From a virus: a stretch of DNA of 27,562 nt. How positions within the stretch are numbered: position 1 is the first letter of the stretch; each line of letters starts with the position of its first letter. The DNA is taken from positions 1-27,562 of IMG/VR virus record IMGVR_UViG_3300032516_004127, one strand, 5' to 3'. Made by a program: the position numbers and the translations under genes. The notes beneath the pieces were generated by a model, which did not search any database, had not been told where the DNA came from, and saw only the letters and a list, made by a program, of their open reading frames with translations. Shown piece by piece: positions 16,106 through 24,228 of this stretch.

Positions 16106-17767
16106 TTATGTCATTTTGATTTGATTTGTAATGATGACACCTTTATACGAATCATCATGTTGTCGGTTCCACTCCAAATGTGCTCTTGTGCAAACACCGG
16201 CTTTCTTTACGATGTTGCTGCACTGTGTATGAAGTAGGTTGCAGTAATCAGATGCAGATTTGTGCATTGATGCGATTGTTGCACCGCGTGGTTTGTAATA
16301 CTTGCACTGACTACAGCGAGCATTATAATCTACAGATGCTTGTGTAATCCATTCTTGATAATCGGCAACTGCTGCATTGTGTGCATCAACACCAAACTTA
16401 TCTTGAATTAGAGTCAGCGCTTCACGAGCCACATTATGTTTCCTATCAAAAGTGGCTTTGTGAATAATCTTGCGAAGACTATTATAATCCATATCTACTA
16501 GTACCGAACTATATCGTGAAATCTCGACCAATTCTTCTTTATTAAGCATTGCCTCTACTTGATGTGGCTCAATATTACGAACTTCACCATCATCAGCAAT
16601 AAACATTGAGGGGAACAAAACATTACCTTCGGCTACTTCTACGGGAACCGAAACCTCAACCTTCCCTCTCTTTGTCCAAAGAGTAGCATCGTAAGTCATA
16701 CCCTTTGTGTGGTCACCAGCAAAACAGACATCACTCTTAACACCAATCTTCTTGAACTCGTTAGCAACTAGGTCACGACCAAGTCCAATTGCTTGTTCAG
16801 TGTAACGGGAGGCTTTACGAATAACAGCATCTTCTAGGATTTTCTCGACATTAGCTAATTCGGGATTAATTGAGGAGAGTTTTGCAGGAACGATCTCTTG
16901 TACATAGGCTTGGATTTCATCAATCTCAATAGCACCTTCTTTTGGGTCACGAACAGTATCAGAAGTTAGATTATGCCGGATAGCATTAGCAGCTTCTAGG
17001 TCTGATTGTTTGCGAGACTCAGTGGCGTCATCAAGCAGTTTTTCCATACCAGCCTCATTAAAGGCATAGGCATTTTGACCAGCCAAATCAACGAATAGTT
17101 CTGGAACCTCTGGCTGACCAGCATTGATAACAATAGGCACATTGATATGAACAGTGCCAGTTGTGGTTGGGAAAGAGGCTAGATAGAGTAACCCCTTGGT
17201 AGTTCCAACCTTCAAAGAGGTTCGAACATTCTTACAACCAATGGTTTCTAGTTGAGTCTTTACTAACTCACTACCAGCCTTAATTATTTGTGGATTATAG
17301 GAAGCCAGAGCAGGAGTAGGAACGACTTTGTCAATTCCTAGAACCTCTACAGGCTGATCAAGAGCAGCTTGGTGCTCATCAACCTCAATTGACTCCTGCT
17401 TTGCAGTCGAAAGATCTCGCTCTGCAGTCGTATAGGGAATCCGACGCTTCTCGAAGGGATTGCTCGCCTTCTTAACCTCCACATCAGGAAGAAGGTCTGC
17501 ACAAACCTCTTTGAATGGGGTCTGTGGATTAAGATTCACAAAACTGTTGTACAGTTTGAAAATCTCCTCAGCTGTAATCACACGAGCTGGTTCTCTTTTA
17601 GCAATTGCCTCTAGAGCACCACCAACATTGCGAATGACGGGGTCAAAACGATACTTATCCTCCATGCTAGCAAACCGCTTCACAAGACTATCAACAGGAA
17701 AAGTCCTGTTAGCGTCTAGTATTAGCAAATCGACCAAGCCTTGGATAATCTCTTTTGTGTTATCCAT
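16106..17767 (-). CDS. Late protein with a duplicated internal domain and C-terminal Cys cluster
   Basis: 553 residues; a very strong SD (AAAGGAGGAG) precedes the ATG. Two diverged copies of an alpha/beta unit are visible: about 126-250 (IEVDEHQ, ELVKTQLETIGCKNV, TTKGLLYLASF, TVHINVPIVI) and 279-414 (IEIDEIQ, DLVANEFKKIGVKSD, HTKGMTYDATLW, KVEVSVPVEV). The C-terminal part holds C485/C488 (CSQCKYY), C509, C516 and C526, a likely metal site. K-x-A strings occur at 99-102 (VKKAS), 317-320 (IRKAS), 502-505 (HKSAS) and 521-524 (VKKAG). No known family is recognised. Its start overlaps the previous stop by 8 bases. Confidence 0.86.
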   Translation of the reverse strand: MDNTKEIIQGLVDLLILDANRTFPVDSLVKRFASMEDKYRFDPVIRNVGGALEAIAKREPARVITAEEIFKLYNSFVNLNPQTPFKEVCADLLPDVEVKKASNPFEKRRIPYTTAERDLSTAKQESIEVDEHQAALDQPVEVLGIDKVVPTPALASYNPQIIKAGSELVKTQLETIGCKNVRTSLKVGTTKGLLYLASFPTTTGTVHINVPIVINAGQPEVPELFVDLAGQNAYAFNEAGMEKLLDDATESRKQSDLEAANAIRHNLTSDTVRDPKEGAIEIDEIQAYVQEIVPAKLSSINPELANVEKILEDAVIRKASRYTEQAIGLGRDLVANEFKKIGVKSDVCFAGDHTKGMTYDATLWTKRGKVEVSVPVEVAEGNVLFPSMFIADDGEVRNIEPHQVEAMLNKEELVEISRYSSVLVDMDYNSLRKIIHKATFDRKHNVAREALTLIQDKFGVDAHNAAVADYQEWITQASVDYNARCSQCKYYKPRGATIASMHKSASDYCNLLHTQCSNIVKKAGVCTRAHLEWNRQHDDSYKGVIITNQIKMT

Positions 17768-18869
17768 TGAAAACTCCTCCTTTACCTAGAGATGCTATCC
17801 GTTGCACCATGTGCAATCGTCTTTTTCTGTTCGCTGTTATATTGCGCCTAGTTATTAGTATCTGTAATCTTGCTTCTGTGTCACTTGTCTGTGGCTTTGT
17901 GGTTTCTTCAAGATCTAATTTTACAAGCCTTTCATATTCTCTTTGTGCTTCTTCAGTAGATAATTGTTTCCAAGGTAGTTCCTCAAGTTTATCTACGACC
18001 TCTTGCAGATTACTCATAGCAGGAAGCAAAAAAGCTTTTACACCAGATGTCAAGTAAGGACCAGGATATCCTTCAGAACCGAATGTTGATTCTAGAATCC
18101 GAACCTCATCACTCAAAGCTTGATATAATACTGGTTTTATAATTTTTCTACCTCGTTCTGACTTTATCTTTGATGCTAAACCATTAGAAGCATCTAGAAT
18201 AGCATTGCCCCCACTGGTGGTGAAGTAACTGTATACAAGATTGTATATTAAAGAAGACGCTTCATTTAAAAGCTTTATAATTGCATTGATTTCTGGAATT
18301 CCTGCTTCTGCTGTCCGTTTTATTCTCTTTTCTATTTGGGCCTTGATTGACTCAAGTTTATCTTTAATGTCTTTTGGAAGTTTGTCATATCCCTCTGGGT
18401 CTTCTCTGCGTATTCTATCCAACTCATTTCTTAGCTTATTCTCGGGACCATAATAAGTTTTGGGAAGATTTCGGTGACGCTTATATTCTTTTTCTTGTTG
18501 CTTTTGCTCAAGTGCATAGGGATACATTTCTCTGTACCACTTGGTTTTTTCCATAAACTCTTTTAGGGAGTCAATCCAAGTTCTTTCCATGCTCTTGGCA
18601 ATATCCATACCCTCTATTGTTATTTTACTGAACCTCTTGACCCATTCATTAGATTGATGCAATGCTTTAATAGCATCATCAACAGAATGTGACACTATTC
18701 TCTTGGTTGCCTCATCAAGTGGATCTTCTTGTGAAACAACTATTGCCTCTATTAACTCGTCTTTTCTTTGTTCCATATAACCAAGAGATTCTGTAAGACT
18801 ATCAATAACCTTCTCAAGTTCTGTTTGTACAATGTTCAGATGTTGTGATAAACTTAAATTTTTAGTCAT
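17760..18869 (-). CDS. Unknown helical late protein, 369 residues
   Basis: Not recognised. The protein is almost entirely helical and charged: coiled-coil-like at 10-45 and at 115-185 (KEYKRHRNLP, KLESIKAQIEKRIKRT), with a more ordered segment at 190-290 (IYNLVYSYFTTSGG, then PGPYLTSGVKAFLLPAM). The basic C-terminus ends GKGGVFNG. It has no Cys and no LD-G-EAD module. The start is four bases after the previous stop with only a weak GAG upstream, suggesting coupling to the preceding 524-residue gene, which is also helical; the two may form a pair. Confidence 0.82.
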   Translation of the reverse strand: MTKNLSLSQHLNIVQTELEKVIDSLTESLGYMEQRKDELIEAIVVSQEDPLDEATKRIVSHSVDDAIKALHQSNEWVKRFSKITIEGMDIAKSMERTWIDSLKEFMEKTKWYREMYPYALEQKQQEKEYKRHRNLPKTYYGPENKLRNELDRIRREDPEGYDKLPKDIKDKLESIKAQIEKRIKRTAEAGIPEINAIIKLLNEASSLIYNLVYSYFTTSGGNAILDASNGLASKIKSERGRKIIKPVLYQALSDEVRILESTFGSEGYPGPYLTSGVKAFLLPAMSNLQEVVDKLEELPWKQLSTEEAQREYERLVKLDLEETTKPQTSDTEARLQILITRRNITANRKRRLHMVQRIASLGKGGVFNG

Positions 18870-18872
18870 AGT

Positions 18873-20447
18873 TTATAACTCGTAATTTAGTAAACCATTA
18901 AAAGCCTTTAGAATATTATCATAGGCTTGTGAGAATGGCTTTCCTCCACTTTCGGTGGGTGATAAATAATAAACTACTGTATTGGCCATAGCGGTAATAT
19001 ATTCCCTATACCATATTCCCCACACTACCTGATTTCGTACATTGTCTTTCTCTTCTTTTATCTCATCAAATTGATTTTGCTGTTCTTTATATTTCTCTTC
19101 TCTGGACCGAATACTATTAAGATGTTGTTGCTCAAAGGCATAAATATTTTCTTGAAGTATTTTGAGTGCCTCTTGAGAAATATTGGGTTTGTAGTTTGTA
19201 TTGTTAGATCTCAGATTTAAATATTCTGAAAATGTGTGTGTTGTACTTGTCAGTCCTTTTACATAGCTATCAAACCACTCTTGAAGATTAGCTACTTCTT
19301 TTTCTATAATTTCACAACGCTCATGTGTAGCAGATTCAGCATACCCTGCACCACCTGTGGGGAGTGTGTATCTCCTTGACATTCCCTTTATAAGGGCATC
19401 GTTTGTGTTATAATTTTCGTATGCCTTTCTTTTTGTTCCTGCTGCCCATTCAGCTTGGTCAGTTTCTACCTCTACTTCTGCCTCTTTTCCGCCTTTTGCT
19501 TGGAACTCCTGTTGTTGTTGATTGATTTTAGCTGCGAGTGCCTCAAAAGATGTTTTCATTACTCTGATGCGTTGTAGGTTATCTTTTTCTAATTGATAAG
19601 ACCTCTTAGTCTTAGGCAAACCTTCCCGAAGATTATCAAACTTAACCTGATTCTCTTCTCCTATTACATCATTTACTTCATGCTCTACCTTTTCTACCGC
19701 TTGTTTAAAAGGTCGTAGCCTCTTTTCCTCATACATTTTATAAACTATTTTAAATAGTGGTGAGTCTGGATCAGCCTCTTGAGGAATAGAGTCTGTAAAT
19801 TTCACTAATTTTTCTTGTACTTGCTTTGTGTTGTGTTCTTTTATCGAAATACCAATATCATTGAGATCATTTATCATTGATAGTAATGAATTTTCTATCT
19901 CTTCACCTATTTCTTGTTTAAGTCTATCTTCACGACTTATATCACGAGAACGCACCCAAATAAGCATTTCGCGTAATGCACTTACGGTATCAACAAGTGA
20001 ATCAAGAGACCGACTAACACTTTGCTCCTCTGAACGAGCTGAATAAACTCCTCCCAGCATTCGTCCAATCCCAGCAACTTCATTCATAAATTTACGATAT
20101 TTTGCATCGTATTTTGTACCACGCATATCTTCTTCGTAAATTGGTCTCATGACACGAGTTACTATTTCCTCTATGGATTTTTGAACTCTTGTGATTACTT
20201 CTTGTTTTGTTAAGTCCATAGTGGAGATATCAACTAGGGGAATGTTTAGGTCTTCTTTTATTGTCTCACCAGAGCCATATTTACGAGCTACCAATAAAAT
20301 CTTTGCTAGTTTAGCCAGTAAAAACTTTTCACGAGCACTGAGAACACCTGCTCTCTTTGATATGATTCTATCAAGAAGATTTGCTTCCTTGTGGAATCCA
20401 AGAGCATCAATTCTGTCAGCTATTTTTACCAGACTCTCAAACTTCAT
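18873..20447 (-). CDS. Unknown 524-residue helical late protein with N-terminal LD-G-EAD module
   Basis: Residues 4-31 are a near-consensus copy of the shared module (LVKIADRIDALG, then KEANLLDRII), followed by SKRAG, so the module could be released if K-x-A is a cleavage signal. The rest is helical: 75-220 and 255-340 include Glu/Lys/Gln-rich coiled-coil stretches, and 345-400 has a Gly-rich loop (LPTGGAGYAES). Only one Cys is present. The start at 20447 follows the previous stop by one base (TAATATG), with a purine-rich but weak SD. No family is recognised; it is probably a structural or scaffold-associated virion protein by context. Confidence 0.83.
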   Translation of the reverse strand: MKFESLVKIADRIDALGFHKEANLLDRIISKRAGVLSAREKFLLAKLAKILLVARKYGSGETIKEDLNIPLVDISTMDLTKQEVITRVQKSIEEIVTRVMRPIYEEDMRGTKYDAKYRKFMNEVAGIGRMLGGVYSARSEEQSVSRSLDSLVDTVSALREMLIWVRSRDISREDRLKQEIGEEIENSLLSMINDLNDIGISIKEHNTKQVQEKLVKFTDSIPQEADPDSPLFKIVYKMYEEKRLRPFKQAVEKVEHEVNDVIGEENQVKFDNLREGLPKTKRSYQLEKDNLQRIRVMKTSFEALAAKINQQQQEFQAKGGKEAEVEVETDQAEWAAGTKRKAYENYNTNDALIKGMSRRYTLPTGGAGYAESATHERCEIIEKEVANLQEWFDSYVKGLTSTTHTFSEYLNLRSNNTNYKPNISQEALKILQENIYAFEQQHLNSIRSREEKYKEQQNQFDEIKEEKDNVRNQVVWGIWYREYITAMANTVVYYLSPTESGGKPFSQAYDNILKAFNGLLNYEL

Positions 20448-20448
20448 A

Positions 20449-21174
20449 TTACTTTTTTCTTGCGATCAATCCTTGCGGTGTTTGTATGAGTTCCACTATA
20501 CCCTGCTTTTCATATTCACGGGCTTTATCTAGGTTTAAATCACTACCCTGATAGGTGTTGCCAACAAAGAATGGTACTCCCTTTCCCTCTACACCCTTGG
20601 GGGCTATGGGAAGTTCGTGAATATCATCAATACGAGTCTTGTATGACTTTTGAGCCTTAACTTGATGTACCAAACATCCTGGTGTATTACAAAGAACATC
20701 ATTGAGACCAATATAAACTGGCTTGCCACCACAATTTGGACACTTGTCAGTAGCAAGGGCAATAACTGATTTTACAAATCGTGCATCTTGTGTTTTATTG
20801 AGAAGATAATTTTGGAAGACTGCAATTGTATTCTTGTCAAATCCATAGTCTTTACCTGCAAACTTGCATAGAGGCATACCACGGAATGAAAGAGTTACAC
20901 TCTCTTTCGAAGAGTCAGCATTCGCTGCCCACTCATTAGAAGATTCCACTGCTAGGCCTTCTGTCTCTGTTCGGGCAATGTAATCAAGTCCATCTTCACC
21001 TTTTTGAATTTTCCAAATACAATTATCAACCACATCCCTAAATAGATTGGGACCAATGGCTGCAAATCGGGCACTACCTGCAACTTCCTTCAAAGGAATT
21101 TTTCCTTTTAAAGCTTCTTTTTTCAAAGAGCCCTGAAGATGACCCAGGTCCAATTCCAAGTCTTTTCTAGGCAT
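20449..21174 (-). CDS. Zinc-ribbon late protein, first gene of the late block
   Basis: 241 residues; a very strong SD (AAGGAGAT) lies just before the ATG after the longest ordinary gap of the late block, so expression is probably high. Residues 1-140 are an unrecognised mixed domain. C145/C148 with C162/C167 form a zinc ribbon (DKCPNCGGKPVYIG, then LCNTPGC). Residues 210-241 (SDLNLDKAREYEKQGIVEL) match the C-terminal domain of the protein at 3273-4004, with a shared TPxG and basic end (ARKK, AKRAK). The proteins therefore share one terminal module while the rest differs. Function unknown. Confidence 0.84.
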   Translation of the reverse strand: MPRKDLELDLGHLQGSLKKEALKGKIPLKEVAGSARFAAIGPNLFRDVVDNCIWKIQKGEDGLDYIARTETEGLAVESSNEWAANADSSKESVTLSFRGMPLCKFAGKDYGFDKNTIAVFQNYLLNKTQDARFVKSVIALATDKCPNCGGKPVYIGLNDVLCNTPGCLVHQVKAQKSYKTRIDDIHELPIAPKGVEGKGVPFFVGNTYQGSDLNLDKAREYEKQGIVELIQTPQGLIARKK

Positions 21175-21308
21175 CCTATCTCCTTCTCACACAAGATGTT
21201 AAACCACTATTCATAAGACAATAATACCACTAACTAGGAAGTGGTCCATTATTAGCGAGTATTATCGATAGTTTGAAGGAGTTTAAGGAAAAAATTCGAT
21301 ATGTTTTA
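21175..21308 (-). promoter_or_regulatory. 134-base gap ahead of the late block; hairpin, possible promoter region
   Basis: This is the place where a promoter for the genes from 21174 down would be expected. An imperfect inverted repeat at 21220-21253 pairs AATAAT with ATTATT and CCACT with AGTGG, with no U-tract after it. A GATAAT (21266-21261, minus strand) resembles a -10 box, but I find no fitting -35. Recognition by the phage's own sigma-like factor, encoded immediately upstream, would explain a non-standard promoter; that is inference. Confidence 0.3.
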
Positions 21309-21869
21309 TTAGGGCACAGGTGGGTCCTTATCTCGTTTATCATCAAAATCCACAAACCAGTCGTCGAAATTCTTGAGATAATCAATGGCAATGTCAACAT
21401 CATCTTTTTCGAGTTTCTTTAAATCTGTTATGACTTGACGACAAATAGCATCACGAACACAAATTTTCTTTAATTTTCTTTCAATACCACCATGATGTTT
21501 GCCATGAACTTTTGATTTGATGCCCTTTATGGCATAGGCTATGCTTGTGTATCCTGATCTATCACTCGAATAGCGTTCCCCTAGAATTGTGGCTATTTCT
21601 TGATAGGTCTTACCCTTGCGCATTAGGAAGAATACATGCTTTTGATGTGTTGTGAAGAAATTCTCAACCAGATGGAGTAAACGCTGAAATAGTTGATGGC
21701 GCGCCCGTGAGCGAGCCTCTTTAATTATTGCTACCTGTTCAGAACGAAGTATATTTTGCTCTGGACCTACATAATTATTTAAATCTCTTGGATCACAACA
21801 AATTTCCTTCCATTTGAACTGCCCATAGAATTCGTTTTCATCACTAGGGTCAAAATGTGGTGTCTTCAC
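21309..21869 (-). CDS. Sigma-70 region-4-like transcription factor
   Basis: 186 residues with a GTG start; GGGAG lies six bases upstream. Residues 73-117 (FTTHQKHVFFLMRKGKTYQE, then an IATILG turn) are a region-4-type helix-turn-helix, the part of sigma factors that reads the -35 element. After it, HHGGIERKLKKIC resembles the YGGxxKKLRKIC stretch found after the helix-turn-helix in similar phage proteins known to me. No clear region 2 is present; residues 1-60 may replace it. It likely directs phage late transcription, and it sits at the border between replication genes and the late block. The C-terminus is acidic. Confidence 0.72.
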   Translation of the reverse strand: MKTPHFDPSDENEFYGQFKWKEICCDPRDLNNYVGPEQNILRSEQVAIIKEARSRARHQLFQRLLHLVENFFTTHQKHVFFLMRKGKTYQEIATILGERYSSDRSGYTSIAYAIKGIKSKVHGKHHGGIERKLKKICVRDAICRQVITDLKKLEKDDVDIAIDYLKNFDDWFVDFDDKRDKDPPVP

Positions 21870-21890
21870 CTTCTTCTCCCTTATATCTCT

Positions 21891-22610
21891 TTAAGTAGCA
21901 CTTGCTAACAACTGATGGTATGCTGTTGCACCTTGGGTACGAAGGAATGTGTCAACATCGTCTCCATCAGGTAAGCTGGCCGCTTTAATGGTTAGTCCTT
22001 TAATTTCTTTTGATTTTATTTTTTCTGTAGCTTTTCGTCCTGCCTCATCTCCATCAAAAGCTATGATTATTTCTTTGGTGAAACGAGATAGAATTTTGAT
22101 CTGTTGAGCAGTCAGGCTAGAACCGACAACTCCTACTGTGTTTGTGAAGCCAAACTGATGTGATATTATAACATCAAATTGGCCCTCAACAGCAATAGCC
22201 ACTTTTTGTTTTTGTATAATAGGAGCTGCTCTATTTATACCATAGAGGAACGAACCTTTCTCAAAAGTAATATGCCAGTATTTACGAAGATTTTTGCTCT
22301 TGATTACATCGTTTGATTGTATAGGTCTGAATGATACAGACTTCACCTTTCCGTATTGATTTATAAAAGGAAAAGCGATACAATTACGAGTAAGACTATG
22401 GACATTTCCCTCATCTGATTCAAATATGACTCCTGCTTTGAGAAGTTCTTCCTTTCCCAAAGCCGAAACCATTTCCTCAACCTCAAAAGGAGAAAATCCA
22501 AGCTCAAATGCCTCAATAAATTCATCAGAGACAGCACGACCAGCCAAGTATTGTCTGGCAGTGCTGTTCAGTTTATTACGGCAGTATTGAGCAACTTGGG
22601 AGAGAATCAT
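21891..22610 (-). CDS. DnaG-type primase catalytic core
   Basis: The product would synthesise RNA primers for phage replication. The 239 residues cover the N-terminal core (RNCIAFPFINQYGKVKSVSF, about 75-96; KYWHITFEKGSFLYG, 110-124) and the TOPRIM fold with its metal ligands: E143 in VEGQFDV, D186 and D188 in FDGDEAG, and a following DGDD (215-218). The usual N-terminal CHC2 zinc domain and C-terminal helicase-binding domain are missing, so it is much shorter than bacterial DnaG (about 600 residues). It overlaps the upstream zinc-ribbon gene by ATGA, which suggests that the zinc function is supplied by that coupled partner. I am confident of the primase core. Confidence 0.9.
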   Translation of the reverse strand: MILSQVAQYCRNKLNSTARQYLAGRAVSDEFIEAFELGFSPFEVEEMVSALGKEELLKAGVIFESDEGNVHSLTRNCIAFPFINQYGKVKSVSFRPIQSNDVIKSKNLRKYWHITFEKGSFLYGINRAAPIIQKQKVAIAVEGQFDVIISHQFGFTNTVGVVGSSLTAQQIKILSRFTKEIIIAFDGDEAGRKATEKIKSKEIKGLTIKAASLPDGDDVDTFLRTQGATAYHQLLASAT

Positions 22611-22930
22611 GACTTGACAATCATTCCCTGTATCTTCATTGTCTCTCGCATAAATGGTGAAACATTCATTTCGTCACCACAAACTTGACAAATAACCCTG
22701 TCACCTGTTACAGCAACAAGACCTTGTCTTCGTTCTTTGCATTTTGGACAAGGGAATGAGAAGCTTTGTTTACCTTCTTCTACATATTCGCGAAGATTCC
22801 TCATAGCATTGACTGCTTGGACTGTAATCTTTGTAATTACCTGACCACATTCCATACAAATCGGTTCACCAGTCTTTTTATTAACTCTGGCATCTGTTGT
22901 TTGATTGCACTTATCACATAATACTAACAT
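22607..22930 (-). CDS. Double zinc-ribbon protein coupled to the primase
   Basis: 107 residues with two four-Cys sets: C5, C8, C25, C28 and C61, C64, C81, C84, each in a CxxC plus CxxC zinc-ribbon layout. Between them is a short helix (VQAVNAMRNLREYVEEG). GGAGG precedes the ATG by seven bases and lies in the end of recA. The four-base overlap with the primase gene favours a stoichiometric partner, perhaps a separated primase zinc domain for template recognition. The ribbons are not of the CHC2 type, however, so an independent role in transcription or replication is also possible. Confidence 0.82.
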   Translation of the reverse strand: MLVLCDKCNQTTDARVNKKTGEPICMECGQVITKITVQAVNAMRNLREYVEEGKQSFSFPCPKCKERRQGLVAVTGDRVICQVCGDEMNVSPFMRETMKIQGMIVKS

Positions 22931-22931
22931 A

Positions 22932-24008
22932 TTATTCCTCCAGCTTTAGAAACTCTTCGTCCTTACCGATTATCTCATCGGAATCAGAATCGTCACCTTC
23001 TGCTGCTGATTCTGGAGCACGAACGACACCATTCTTCATGGCTTCTTTTACTTTCACTTCAAGGTCTTTGACAACTTCTGGATTCTTCTTCAGATATTCA
23101 GCCACTGCGTCTTGACCACGGAAAGTCTCTTTACCAATGGCATAGGTACTCTTATTCACCCTCACGATTATACCAGTCTGTAATCCAACTGTCATGATTT
23201 CGTCTGTCCAATCGATTCCCTGACTATAGAAGATTGTAAACTCGACATCAACACCCTGAGCTGTTGATACCTTATTCTTCTTTACCTTGGCGCGGATTCT
23301 GTGACCGATTAGTCTTTCACCCTCTTTAATATCAGAACCACCAACTCGGGTAACTCCAATACGAACTGACGCACCATGCTTCAAAGCACGACCGCCTGGT
23401 GTGGTCTCTGGATTGCCGTAGCCGCCAATCTTGTCACGAAGTTGATTAATAAATAGACCTGTAACACCTTGTTCGTGAAATAGGGGTGTCATTTTACGAA
23501 GAGCAACTGTAAGAATGCGAGCGTGTGTTCCTATTGTTGCCTCACCAATCTCCTTGTCACTTTCAGCCTTTGTCGGAAGAGAAGGAACCGAATCAAATAC
23601 AATTAGTCCTACCTCACCAGATTTGGCAAGCAACATAATAATATTGAGAGCTTCTTCAAATGAATCAGGTTGAGCAATCAAAAGCTCATCAACATTGATG
23701 CCAAGTTGAGTACACCATCGGCGGTCAAGCGTATGTTCAGCGTCGATGAAAGCACATTTAATACCTTGCTTTTGAGCTTGCTTGATAGCCATCAAACACA
23801 AGAATGACTTACCACCTGATTCTGGACCCGATACTTCAATAATACGACCCTTTGGATAGCCACCAACAAGAAGAGCAGCATCAAGTGCCAAGCTTCCAGT
23901 TGGAATAGTTTCTACTTCAAGAGCTATCTTTTCACTACCCTTGAACACCGATGTTTCACCGTACTTTTTCTTAATTGCTTGCAACGCTGATTCTAATGCC
24001 TTACCCAT
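22932..24008 (-). CDS. recA: RecA recombinase
   Basis: This is the strand-exchange ATPase for recombination-dependent replication and repair. The length of 358 residues is normal for RecA. Walker A is GPESGGKS (61-68), a small change from the bacterial GPESSGKT. The IDAEHTLD segment (89-96) carries the catalytic Glu, and Walker B is LIVFDSV (135-141). Loop L2 is IGGYGNPETTPGGRALK (194-210). The C-terminus is acidic (EGDDSDSDE), as in bacterial RecA. The start at 24008 has GGAG eight bases upstream. It is followed by the zinc-ribbon/primase pair, so recombination and priming are co-expressed. It is closer to cellular RecA than to T4 UvsX. Confidence 0.96.
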   Translation of the reverse strand: MGKALESALQAIKKKYGETSVFKGSEKIALEVETIPTGSLALDAALLVGGYPKGRIIEVSGPESGGKSFLCLMAIKQAQKQGIKCAFIDAEHTLDRRWCTQLGINVDELLIAQPDSFEEALNIIMLLAKSGEVGLIVFDSVPSLPTKAESDKEIGEATIGTHARILTVALRKMTPLFHEQGVTGLFINQLRDKIGGYGNPETTPGGRALKHGASVRIGVTRVGGSDIKEGERLIGHRIRAKVKKNKVSTAQGVDVEFTIFYSQGIDWTDEIMTVGLQTGIIVRVNKSTYAIGKETFRGQDAVAEYLKKNPEVVKDLEVKVKEAMKNGVVRAPESAAEGDDSDSDEIIGKDEEFLKLEE

Positions 24009-24013
24009 ACTTC

Positions 24014-24223
24014 TTACTCCTCGTTAAATATATCTTCAATTAGTTTTTCAAAGACAGCAAGATCAAAATCTTCAATAAGCACCTTTTCAAGTTCAGATAG
24101 TTGAGAAGGTGACATCAACTCTCCATAGCGTTCTTTCAAACAATCGAATAAGACAACTCTTCCTGCTTCACTACTCAAAGCAAGATTCCACATTTGCTGT
24201 TTTTCCTCGTCTGTAAAAGCCAT
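24014..24223 (-). CDS. Small acidic protein upstream of recA
   Basis: 69 residues, not recognised. I chose the ATG at 24223 because its leader (GAGGAGTAAGAAGTATGG) is identical to that of recA; a longer in-frame start at 24250 would overlap the previous gene and lacks an SD. The protein is helical and acidic (MAFTDEEKQQMWNLALSSEA, ending EDIFNEE), with one Cys. Its last codons GAG GAG TAA serve as the recA SD. It may be a small regulator or a partner of RecA by position only. Confidence 0.75.
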   Translation of the reverse strand: MAFTDEEKQQMWNLALSSEAGRVVLFDCLKERYGELMSPSQLSELEKVLIEDFDLAVFEKLIEDIFNEE

Positions 24224-24228
24224 ACTTC

